Part shown: piece by piece, positions 54,627 through 64,000 of the stretch
Layout: every line of letters begins with the position of its first letter
Position numbering within the stretch: the stretch's first letter is position 1
From: Enoplolaimus lenunculus
Taxonomy: Eukaryota; Nematoda; Enoplea; Enoplida; Thoracostomopsidae
NCBI GenBank assembly: GCA_030248215.1
Contig: JASANG010003973.1
Span: 179,869 to 243,868, forward strand
Length of the DNA stretch: 64,000 bases
Direction of reading: 5' to 3'
Position numbers and translations under genes: made by a program
Notes under the pieces: generated by a model
What the model saw: only the letters and a program-made list of their open reading frames with translations
Told to the model about the DNA's origin: nothing
Databases searched by the model: none

Positions 54627-57600
54627 CTTAAATTATACAAAAATTAAACGACATGGAGAATATTCTCGAACGCGCCCTTGTATAGAACAGGGGCCGGATC
54701 GTTTTCCGGCGGGGCTGTAATGGAGTCAGTATAACCTTTAAACTAACTATTTTGCTTAGGCTTAGGCTAAGGCTTAGCAATAGGCTCATCCTTAAGTTTA
54801 GGCTTAGGCTTAGGCTTAGGAATGTGCTTGTACTACTGTTCCGGGCTTGTTCCTATACATGGGCCCTTAAACGTATATAATATCGCTCACGAGTTAGCGA
54901 TACATTATTAAACTAAACGAACTGGTGCAATTACGAAACTTAAAATTGGCACTGAAGTAAGGACAAATGAAATTGACAACGTGCTAAATTTCGAACCTCG
55001 ATATTCTCTGGTTCCGAAACTATAAGGTCTATTACCAATTGGTGAAAAGTGGCATATTTGGAGTCATATGAAACACAGGATCAAAATACTGAAAAAATTG
55101 TGAATTCATAGTTGCCATTGTATACCATGAGGTCAAGATGCGTTTTCATTTTAAATTTATTTTGTTACGGAACCGTAGTGAACGGCGACAAAATAATATT
55201 TTGGCCTGTATAACATTCAGCAGGGTCATTCCGAAGCCTGTGAAAGTGTGTTTTTGTCGTCTCTTCAAAAATGTCAAGCGATACATGATCTCGGTTTACC
55301 AAATTTCTATACATCCATGCTTACAGCATAATTCCATGATGCCCGTCGTCTCGTTGAGTAAATATCGTCGTACGCAGTTGGATGAGGTAAAACAACGCCC
55401 GGATGAACCATTCCATGACCTTGAGTGCTCAGATTTGCTGGTCCACTTTGATGCGGGGTCCGGCTGTTTTGGCCAGGGTTTTCTGAAGTCGCAGGTTGTT
55501 GTTGATGCCCTTGGCCTCCAGAGTGTCGTTCTTGCCAATCACGAACTTTAGCGCCGCCATCAGTCGATAAATCTGCCGTTTCCAGGATGCCTCCACGTGG
55601 CGCAGCACTATTTGTTGCTGGTTGCTGGCTATTTGGAGCAACTTGGCCAGCTTGTTGTGGTTGTTGTTGCGTCATAAATGGCTGAGGGACTGCTGCCGCA
55701 TACGCGTATCCGCCTGCCGTTGCATCAGTAATTACTGCGTTTCCAGTAGCTGGAGCTGGAAATAATATATTTGAAGAGTAAAACCGTTGAGACTGTCACT
55801 CTTATGTCCGATTCACACGCGCAAGTTTTTGCTGCGAGAACTTGCAGTTGCAACGTGCACTTGCAACGTTTTCTTCAAAATCCCGTTCGAAAAACGTGCT
55901 GCTGCAAATAATTCATTAAAAGTCATAGCTAGGAATTTTGTTCACATGTGTGAATAACCATGCAAGTTCACTGAATTTATTACAGCCGCTTTCTCATTGG
56001 CTGATGAAAAAATACAAGTTCTGCGTGCAATTGACAGCTGCAAGTTCTCGCAGCAACAATTAGCACGTGTGCATAGGATTTCAGCTTTAAATTTTGACTA
56101 AAATGAAAAACAATAAACTTTGATAAAAATAGATAAATCTGCTCAAAACGGATAATAAAAGAATCAGGAGCACGCAACAAAATCTCGATAATCTTACCAG
56201 TACTTGCAGCGGAATATGGACGTCCGTTCATTGTTGCAGTTGGTGGAAGAGTCCCAGCGTATCCATAGTCCGGTTTTTCTGTCATGGACAAGCCTCCTTT
56301 AGTTGGCATTGCATAAGCCATTCCAGGATGAGCAAGCATCGATCCAGGATGTGGTGGATACTTCATCGTTCCGTTGTACGTCGAGTAACCGTCCTGAAAT
56401 AAAATCAAGGCGGAGTTAATATTCAACGATGGCGAGTGCCACCGGCACAGCCTTCCAACCGCGATCAAAACCAAAATTTTGTATTAAGGTTTAACACTAA
56501 AATGTAGTTTGTCTTTTCGAACGTTTCGCTTACGAGTTTTTTTCCACTATTATATCTGGCACGGCGCCCGTTTTACAAATTTCTGCATCTGTCGCTATTT
56601 ATCGGCCAAAGAGTAATCAACTGAGATTGTGAATAAATTAATCAACTCACCTTTAACTTGATCAACGCAGATCGAGTTAATGCTTACTTTCGTTCAGAGA
56701 AAAGTCACTCGCTATCTGAGTTGATGAATTAACTCATTGGAATTTATTGTGAAAATAATGCTCAAATTAATACGAAGCCTAATTTTTGTCGGATAATAAT
56801 TAGTTTTCAACTACGAAAGGTACATTATTTTTGTTATATTTAAGTGAAAGCCAGTGCCGGAACAGGCCAGGGTGGAGGCTCTGCCCAAATTCCAGGGTGG
56901 GGCCCCCCAAACTCGCGAGCGAAGCGAGCCAGAAGCCAGACGCATTTTAAAACTTAAGCGGTATTTGTTTCATCCGGTTCGGGTGGAGCCCCTTTATAGG
57001 TGGGGGCCCCCAAATGGGGGATATGGGGGTGGCTGCTCCAGCCCTGCCGATAGCAATGTTCAAGATTAACCAACGCGTTTATATTTGATTCTTTATAAAA
57101 GATGTCGATTAAGGTTCTAAGTTTGATTTTTTAACTAAAATTAAATTTTTGAAACCGCTGTAATATGAAAATTTGCTTGTTTTTGTACACATTCTCTCAC
57201 AGATTTTTTATTGTGGGCTCAGACTTAATATCAGGCACAGTTCTTCGGAAAACAGGTGTCTAACTTTAAGTCTGAGACAAAACCTTTTGCCTAGGCTCAG
57301 CCTATAAGACTACGCTTGAACCTACGCGTGAAGACTGCGCCTGAGCCTAAGGCTTCATTTGAAATGTGGATGAAAGTGTACAAGAACGGATTTGCTTGCA
57401 CTCACATAGCTTTCTTTAGGACGTTGTCTTCGTGTTCTGATTAACAAACATACGCCAAATATTATGGCCAGTAGCACCAGTACACACGCAACACCGATTA
57501 TAATATAATTTCGCGTATCTTCAGTGGTGCTATCTTTAACTAAAATTATATCGTTGTTATAAGGTTCAGTTGTTATTTGAGTAGCGAAAATAAAGGTTAT

Positions 57601-59452
57601 TTCGAGTTTACTAAAGAAATAACTAAAAATTATAAAGACGTTCCTTGTTCGTTATCTGTTGGCAATTTGACATTTTACGGGGGGGGGGGCGGCAAAATAA
57701 TTTCAAGTGGGGCACAGCAAGAATTTCTCAAGATTTACTAACGTCTCCAAATATATTCATGTTAGGCTGCTGGCAAGCGTACACCACTGGCCCGTGTTAA
57801 CCATCGGGGCCTGCCTACTGGGAGGAGAGTGGGAAGCGGGTAAGGATTTTTCAGCCGATCCACGCTTTACCCACGCAAACAAGAATTTTTTCACCCCCTG
57901 GTATACCCGCGCAAATAAAATCTACCCACAACTCACCGTTTACCCGCGCCTGAAGTCAATCCTGTATTTTAAAGATCGCTGGTGATTCGAAATTTTGCGA
58001 TATAGCTTCAATGAATTTTACAAATGAAATTTCCTAGAGATAACAAAATTTCAAACCCAGCTAAATACAGCACGGACTGTACCTGATCCGAAATAAAACA
58101 GACAATAGCGTAGGTTTTCCACCTTGAAACTTAAAAGGTTCCCGCGGGTAAAAACTGTGAATTTTTTTCTCGCGTGATAACAATCTTTACCCGCCTGTAT
58201 ACGCGCGCCAAGAAATTCTTTATCCGACCCGCGTTTACCCGCGGGTAAGCGCGGGCACCCGCGGGTAATGTCCCAATCTGACTGGGACGCAGGAAGATTG
58301 CGGGCTTAAAGGCTCGGAACCTTAAGCTTAGGCTCAGGATTAGGTTTATGTTTTGGCGTATTCTTTGCCTTATCTCTAGGTTTAGGTTTATGCTTACTAT
58401 ACATGACCCTTCAGGTAACATGGGCTGATATTGAACAAAACGTAATTTCAATTGCACGTTACCCAGCCAGCTTCGAAACACACACGCACGCATGCACACA
58501 CAGACACACGCAGACACACACGCACACACACGCTCGCACACACACACACACAGTTTCAAACCAGACAGTTTTAAACCTAAACCACACTTGAGCCTGTTAC
58601 CAAAGTGGGTTCGGCCTCCTTCGAAAAAATGTTTCTTTCAGAAATAATTTATCCCACCCGCAAGTAATGTAAAATCCAGGGCCGGATTATGGGGCCCATG
58701 TATAGAACAGGGCCAGAACAATAGTATAAGCATATTCCTAAACCTAAACCTAAGCCTAAGCCTAAGCGTATGGATGAGCCTAAGCCTAAGCCTAAGCAAA
58801 CAATTAGTCTAAAGCTTAAACTGACTCTATTATAGCCCCTCGGGAAAACGATCCGGCCCTGTTCTATACATGGGCCGATGGTGAATGGAAGGCCCGGGGC
58901 CCATATGAAATCATTTCAAAGCTTGTATAACTTCCTTGTCCGGTAAAAAAATTTGTTCGCTTGTTATCAATTGAAACATATCGTCGGTTTTCGGTTGATG
59001 GGAGGCCACCTTTTAGTGGAAGACCCGAGTCCCAAACGTCCCCTTTAATCCGGCGCTCGAAAAATCTTCGCATACCACTCGTAGAATATCGTTGCCCCCT
59101 TGTCATTAGTATGAAGACCTGACAACAAATCTGGTCTCTGATATTGTGAAAAAGTTACCATTTTTGCTACAGAAATTTAAAATTAATAAATCACTGCAGC
59201 TAATCAGGGTCAATTTAACGCGGGGTCATTATGATCAAAGACCTTTTAAACTTAAATTACTTTCGTAAATTGTAGCATTAATTTTAGTGAAACTAACGTT
59301 CTTGAGCGAATATTGATTCTTGTGCAATACTGAACTCGTCTATGCGATCATCATTCTGTTGTAAGTATTCAAGCAACGATCGCTCAATATCCTTTGCAGC
59401 ATATTTTGCACCGGATGTTTTTAAATCGAGTACCGCTACAACGCTGCCTTTT
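54456..59452 (-). CDS. SEA-domain type I membrane protein with Gln/Pro/Tyr-rich tail, 5' part missing
   Basis: Five exons (59452-59298, 57539-57406, 56393-56198, 55755-55325, 54626-54456) join in matching phases to about 361 residues. In order: KGSVVAVLDL and the following helices ending EFSIAQESI, which match the second half of a SEA domain including the Gly-Ser self-cleavage position; a short KDSTTEDT linker; one membrane span of about 22 hydrophobic residues followed by RTRRQR (a stop-transfer signal); then a cytoplasmic tail with YPPHP, a Gln/Pro/Ala-rich central part (QQQPQQ), and a last exon with ten Tyr in 56 residues. SEA domains typically sit next to the membrane in secreted or adhesion-type glycoproteins. 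The tail resembles no family I can name; its Tyr residues could be phosphorylation or adaptor sites (inference). The first SEA half and signal peptide should lie above 59452, where the sequence instead folds back on itself. The last intron could alternatively be retained, which stops at 55307. Confidence 0.78.
54673..54865. mobile_element. Family A MITE in membrane-protein intron
   Basis: GCCCTTGTATAGAACAGGGG to GTTCCTATACATGGGCC. Confidence 0.85.
54945..55060. repeat. Family J fragment
   Basis: TTCCGAAACTATAAGGTC and TACCAATTGGTGA match the core of J. Confidence 0.5.
55325..55755 (-). CDS. Membrane protein exon: Gln/Pro/Ala-rich tail
   Basis: Acceptor TTCCAG, 431 nt, donor GTAAGC at 55324 in phase 0. 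It is low-complexity (PFMTQQQPQQAG) and ends RRRASWNYA. If the donor is not used the frame stops at TAG at 55309-55307, giving a shorter isoform. Confidence 0.82.
55756..56197. other. Intron of the membrane-protein gene
   Basis: Contains inverted TGCTGCGAGAACTTGCAG motifs (about 55831 and 56037), possibly a small element; no gene. Confidence 0.45.
56198..56393 (-). CDS. Membrane protein exon: proximal cytoplasmic tail
   Basis: Acceptor TTTCAG, donor GTAAGA; 196 nt, phase 0 to phase 1. It starts DGYSTYNGTMKYPPHPGSM and is rich in Pro, Gly, Met and Tyr (DYGYAG, RPYSAA). Confidence 0.85.
56595..56752. mobile_element. Degraded family D element
   Basis: GAGTAATCAACTGAGATTG to TAACTCATTGGAATTTATTG. 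Confidence 0.6.
56850..57060. repeat. G/C-tract inverted element
   Basis: AGTGCCGGAACAGG..GGTGGGGCCCCCC at the left and GGGGGCCCCCAAATGGGG..CCCTGCCGATAG at the right; likely a MITE with G-rich ends. Confidence 0.5.
57406..57539 (-). CDS. Membrane protein exon: transmembrane segment
   Basis: Acceptor TTTTAG, donor GTGAGT; 134 nt. It encodes a Thr/Ser/Asp linker, a hydrophobic span starting NYIIIGVACV, then the basic RTRRQRPKESY, giving a type I orientation. Confidence 0.85.
57755..58290. repeat. Cluster of TTTACCCGCG / CGCGGGTAA motifs
   Basis: Repeated ACCCGCG(GGTAA) blocks in both orientations through a membrane-protein intron; structure not resolved. Confidence 0.5.
58481..58553. repeat. 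CA-type microsatellite
   Basis: ACACACGCACGCATGCACAC and similar. Mirrored by a diverged TG run at about 60905-60970 in the right arm. Confidence 0.9.
58693..58876. mobile_element. Family A MITE (left arm copy)
   Basis: GGCCCATGTATAGAACAGGG to CCTGTTCTATACATGGGCC, intact; its mirror copy at about 60585-60755 is badly corrupted. Confidence 0.88.
58880..59125 (-). other. Possible exon inside the membrane-protein intron
   Basis: Minus strand: TTGTCAG acceptor followed by an open frame with LPSTENRRYVSIDNKRTNFF. The SEA and TM exons join in phase without it, so it is at most an alternative exon. Its mirror copy at about 60295-60560 is frameshifted. Confidence 0.22.
59298..59452 (-). CDS. Membrane protein exon: second half of SEA domain
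   Basis: Acceptor TTTTAG, donor GTTAGT; 155 nt, entering with one base of a split codon and leaving in phase 1. The C left over plus TT of the next exon makes Leu, so the frame continues. The KGSVVA segment carries the Gly|Ser-Val-Val self-cleavage pattern of SEA domains. Confidence 0.75.
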
Positions 59453-59479
59453 CTAAAATTAAAACAAAACAATTTAATA

Positions 59480-59542
59480 GACTTAGGCTTACGCTTAGGA
59501 ATATGCTTATACTACTGTTCCGGCCCTGTTCTATACATGGGA
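59480..59542. mobile_element. Right end of a family A MITE
   Basis: GACTTAGGCTTACGCTTAGG to CCCTGTTCTATACATGGG; largely missing from the mirror copy. Confidence 0.7.
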
Positions 59543-59730
59543 TTGCAATGCTTGCATACTCCGCTTAGTTTGATTGCAAATTATGTTTACTAACGAGAAA
59601 CATTACAAAAAAACGTCATCAAAATGAAAAAAGTTTGGCTACAACTTGATCTTTTAGTTGCGGTTTTGGAAAGGTAAAGGCTACGTTCTAGGCACGTATT
59701 CTCAAATGTGGGTAACACCTATCACCGGTT

Positions 59731-62700
59731 GGTGATAGGTGTTACCCACATTTGATACATTGTGAACGTAGCCCTTACCTTTCCAAAACCGCAACTGAAA
59801 AGATCAAGTTGTAGCCAAACTTTTTTCATTTTGATGACGTTTTTTTAATGTTTCTCGTTAGTAAACATAATTACAAATCAAATTTAGCGGAGTATGCAAG
59901 AGCATTTGCAATTGCATGTAACAAACAGTAGTATAAGCATATTACGGTAGAGTAAGCCTAATTCTATTAAATTGTTTGTTTTAATTTTAGAAAAAGGCAG
60001 CGTTGTGGCGGTACTCGATTTAAAAACATAGTGCAATTGCAAAAAGGATATTGAGCAATCAGTACTTCAATCTTTCAACAGAATGATAAAAATCGCATAA
60101 ACAGTACGGTACACAGAGTCAATATTGGCTCTAAAACATAGTTTCACTAAAATTAATGCTACAATTCGGAAGTAATTTAAGTTTAGAAGGTCTTTTGATC
60201 ATAATGACCCCCGCGCTAAATTGACCCTGATTAGGCTGCAGTGATTTATTAATTTTAAATTTCTGTAGCGAAAAATGAGGTAACTTTTTTCACAATATAG
60301 AGACCAGATTGTTGTACATATTTTCATACTAATAACGAGGCAACGATATTCTACGAGTGGTATACGAAGATTTTTTTCGAGCGCCGGATTGAGGAAACAT
60401 TTGGATTTTTTCGGGTCTTCCGCTAAAAGGTGGCTCATCAACCGAAAACCGAACAATATGTTTCAAATTGATAACAAGCGAAAAACAAATTTTTTTTTAC
60501 GAAAAAACAGAAGATTATACAAGCTTGGAAAATGATTTCATATGAGCCGGGACCCCGGTTAGTTCACCGGTCGGCCCGTGTGGACAGGGGCGGGATAAAC
60601 ATTTCCCGAGGGGCTATAATGAGTCAGTTTAAGCTTAGAGACTCATTGTTTGCTTAGGCCTAGGCTTCACTGGTGGTACGCTTGGGCTTAGGCTTAGGTT
60701 TAGGTTTGCGGGAATATGCTATACTGTGCTCTCACTGCTCTCTCATGGGCCCCATCAGTGGGATTTTTTTACATTACTTGCAGATCAGATAAATTATTTC
60801 TGAAAGAAACATTTTTTGGAAGAAAGCAAAACCCACTTTGGTAACAGGCTCAAATATGGTTTAGACTAAAACTGTACTGGTTTGAAAAATATATATATAT
60901 ATATACAACGTGTGTGTGTGCGTATATATGTCTGCGTGTGTGTGTGCGCATGCGCGTGCGTGTGTGTTGGAATGCGTGAGCGTGCAATTGAAAAACATTT
61001 TGTTCAATATTGAGCCAGTGTTCCTGAAGGGTCAGTGTATAATTAGCGTAAACCTAAACCTGAGAATAAGGCAAAAAGAATACGCCAAAACATAAACAGG
61101 GATCCTAGACCTGATTTAAGGTTCCGACCTTAGGGCCGCAATCTTCCTGCGTCCCCGGTCAGGAGATCATCGGACATTGCGCGGGGTGCGCGGCTTACCG
61201 CGGGTAATAATCAGAATCCAATTTCTTGGCGCGGGGCGGGTAGAAGATTGTTATCAGCGCGAAAAAAATTCACCAGTTTTGTACCCGCGGAACTTTAAGT
61301 TTCCATCGTGCTACACTATTGTCTGTTTTATTTTGGGATAGGGTGCACTGCGCTGCTGTATTTTCAGCTGGGTTTGAAATTTTGTCTCTGAAATTCGGTC
61401 TGAATTTGGAACGCTGTGTGGCAAAATTTGGGAATCACCAGCGGAGGTGCAGGGGGATTGACTTCAGGGCGCCCGGGTAAAATTTAATTAAGATATGGGT
61501 CAGATTTTATTTGCGCGGGATTAGCCCGGGGGTGGGAAAAATTCTTGTTTGCATCGGCAGACGTGGATCGGCTCGTACCGCTTCCACTCCCTGCCCCACA
61601 GCCCCGATGGTTAACACGGGCCAGTGGTGTACGCTTGCAGCAGGGCTGAGCGTATTTAGAACATTTCCATAAGGATCTTTAAAAAATTGTTTGCTGTGCC
61701 CGTGTTTCGCCGTGAAAATGTCAAATTGCAGAATAACAAACAAGGAACGTTTTATAATTTTTCAGTTTCTTTATTTCGCTACTCAAATAACAACTGGAAG
61801 TACACGGAAATATATTTATAATAAATTGTGCGTGTGTACTGGTGCTACTGGCCATAATATGTTGGCGTATGTTTGTTAATCGGAACACAAAAAGACGAGA
61901 CGTCCTAAAAGAAAGCTATGTGAGTGCAAGCAAATCCGTTCTTGTACACTTTCATCACATTCGAGTGAAGCCTCAGGCGCCACCTCTTCACGCGTAGGTT
62001 CAAGCGTAGTCTTATAGGCTGAGTTACTAACAAAAAAAACATTTTTGGGATTAAAGTTGAATTACTGTTTTCGAAACTTTGTGCCTGATATTAGGTATTA
62101 ACCCACAAATAAAAAATCTGTGAGAGAATGTGTACAAAAAACAACAAATTTTCATATTACACGTTTTGGGAAATTTAATTTTAGTTAGAAAAATCGAACT
62201 TAGAACCTAATCAACAGCATCTTATAAAGAATCAAATATAAACGCGTTGGTTGATCTTGAACATTGCTATACGGTTTGGAGCAGCCGCCCCATCTGCCAT
62301 TTGGGGGCCCCCGCCTTGTATAAAGGGGCTCTATTCGAACCGGATGAAACAAATACCGCTTAGTTTTGAGAAATGCGTCTGGCTTCTGGCTCGCACTCGC
62401 TCGCCGATTTTGGGGGGGCCCCGCCCCCTGGAATTTGGGCAGAGCCTCCACCTGGCCTGTTCGGCACTGACTTTCACTTTGAATTCTAACAAAAAAAATA
62501 ATGTTATTTTCGTAGTTTGACTGAAAACTAGATTAGTTATCCGACAAAAATTAGGCTTCGCTCTACAGTTTGAGACATTGTATTTTCACAATAATGAGTT
62601 AATTCATCAACTCAGATAGCGAGTAATTTTTCTCTGAACGAAAGTGAGCGTAACTCGAATTGTGCATTGAGAATGTGAGAAGGTGAGTTGATTAATTTAT

Positions 62701-64000
62701 TCACCGATCTCAGTTGATTACTCTTTTCGCACAATGAGACAGCGACAGATGCAGAAATTGTAAAACGGGCGCCGTGCCAATATAATAGTGGAAAAAACTG
62801 CGTAAGCGAAAACACAAACTACATTTTAGGTGTAACTCTTTAATCAAAATTTTGGTTTTGATCGCGGTTTGGAAAGGTGTGCCGGTGGCACTCGCCATCG
62901 GTTGAATATAACTTTTCACCTTGATTTTATTTCAGAACAGTACTGGAGCATGGTGTGAATCAATGCTTGCTCCATCCTGGAAATGGCTTATCGATGCCAA
63001 ATTAAAGGAGGCTTGTCCGGCGGGACAGACCCGGAATATGGATACGCTAGGAAATTTTGTTTCCACCAACTGCAAAATGGAAACAGAACGTGTCAGATTT
63101 GGGTCCTGGTGGGGTCTCCTCGATTTTTGTTCGGTGCTCCTGATTACTTTTATTATACCGTTTTGGCGGATTTATCTATTTTTATAGAAAGTTTATTGTT
63201 TCTTTAAGTCAAAATTTTAAAAACTGAAAACCCTATCGCGCGTCTAATTGTTGCTGAGAACTCTAACTGTGATCACAGCGCAGAACTTGTATATATTTTC
63301 AGTCAGGCCGATGAGAAAAAGCAGGTTGTAATAAATTTCGTGAACACGTGGTTATTTCGCACACATGTGAAAACAAAAACCCCTCACTGTGACTTTTAAT
63401 GGTATTTTGCGGGGCCAGCGTTTTTTCAAACGGGATTTTGGAAGAAAAAATTTCCGAGTGCACGTTTCAACTCAAGTTCTCGCACTACACACGTGGACAT
63501 GAGGTGACGGTCTCGACGGTTTTACTCTTCGAATCTATTATTTCCAGCTCCAGCTACTGGAAACGCGGGGTAATTACTGATGCAACGGCAGGGCGGATGC
63601 GCGTCCCCTCGGCAGCAGTCCTCACCGTTTATGACGCAACAACGACCCCCACAACAAGCTGGCAGGGGGAGATGGCCGGCAACCCGGCAACAAATAGTGC
63701 TCCGCCACGTGAAAAGGCCTGCTGAAACGGCAGATTTATCGACTAATGGGGCGGGAATAGGATGGCGAGACCGACACTCTGGAGGGCATCGAGAGCAACA
63801 ACCTGTCGAGCTGAGAAAACCCGGGGACCAAAAGCAGCCCCAGAAAGTTCCCTCCCATCAAAGTGGGACCGGCAAATCTGAGAGCTCAAATGAGTTCATG
63901 GGCATTGTTTTACCTCGTCCGGCTCCGTACGAGAAACGATGCCTTTACTCAAAAACGAACAACGAGCATCATGGAATTATGCTGTCACCGTGACCGATGC
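59731..64000. repeat. Inverted, degraded copy of 55.3-59.7 kb (right arm of a fold-back)
   Basis: From 59731 the sequence is the reverse complement of what precedes 59726, around a 16-bp stem (59711-59726 / 59731-59746) with loop GGTT. The copy continues to the window end: the SEA exon reappears near 59992-60140, the family A element near 60585-60755, the TM exon near 61780-61915, the YPPHP exon near 62936-63120, and the Gln-rich exon from about 63545. All frames are broken by many small indels and substitutions, often at homopolymers, while the left arm is intact. It should not be annotated as genes. Confidence 0.88.

Noticed and set aside
55138..55551. 137-codon plus-strand frame
   Set aside because: Antisense shadow of the Gln-rich exon, which has matching splice phases on the minus strand.
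62921..63993. Open frames in the right arm that resemble the membrane-protein tail
   Set aside because: Corrupted mirror copy of 55.3-56.4 kb; frames shift repeatedly and splice sites are damaged.

Overview
The window is repeat-dense animal nuclear DNA. It has spliced genes with phase-consistent GT/AG introns, no operons, and dozens of short terminal-inverted-repeat (TIR) elements. Two observations point to a nematode or a close ecdysozoan relative, as inference only. Many elements carry arrays of the hexamer TTAGGC (read as CCTAAG on the other strand), the nematode telomere repeat. One gene also encodes non-amidated orcokinin / NLP-14/15-like peptides.

Three genes could be assembled exon by exon. 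(1) On the minus strand, 29990 down to 15703, is an intact 11-exon, 552-residue adenylate-forming CoA ligase of the 4-coumarate-CoA-ligase/luciferase-like group. (2) On the plus strand, 46034 to 50553, is an intact 3-exon, 129-residue neuropeptide precursor with a signal peptide and six related 13-14-residue peptides separated by Lys-Arg. (3) On the minus strand, 59452 down to 54456, are the last five exons of a type I membrane protein: the second half of a SEA domain, one membrane span, and a long Pro/Gln/Tyr-rich cytoplasmic tail. Its 5' part is not in the window. A few further exon-like stretches near 8.7, 9.8-10.9, 35.6 and 58.9 kb are weak candidates.

Layout. 0-15.6 kb: mobile elements, a 21-bp minisatellite (6.4-6.6 kb) and weak exon candidates. 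15.7-30.0 kb: the CoA ligase, every intron holding mobile elements, with a 13-copy 29-30-bp minisatellite in intron 3. 30-46 kb: nested elements, tRNA-like sequences and no convincing gene. 46-50.6 kb: the neuropeptide gene, whose second intron holds a 2.7 kb element expanded by a TTAGGC-containing array with poly-A runs. 50.6-54.4 kb: elements and one long hairpin. 54.4-59.7 kb: the membrane-protein gene. 59.73-64.0 kb: an inverted, error-ridden copy of 55.3-59.73 kb, best read as an assembly or long-read fold-back.

Element families used below. A: TIR GGCCCATGTATAGAACAGGG, TTAGGC arrays inside. B: TIR GGCCCATGTTACTTTAAGGG, TTAGGC arrays inside. C: TIR TACTGTAGTGACCCGAATAA. D: TIR CACTGTAAATTCCAGTGAGT. 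E: TIR CACTGCAAAAAATGGTGAGT. F: ends GGCCCGTAGCCA and TGGCTACGGGCC, G/C-rich runs. G: TTAA-flanked, TIR CCCTTTCTCACAT, tRNA-like core. H: ends near CAAGAGTGTGCAACT. I: starts near ACACTCAAAATAATATTTCT. J: TIR CCGTATTCTCAAATGTG. The three genes show no functional link to one another.
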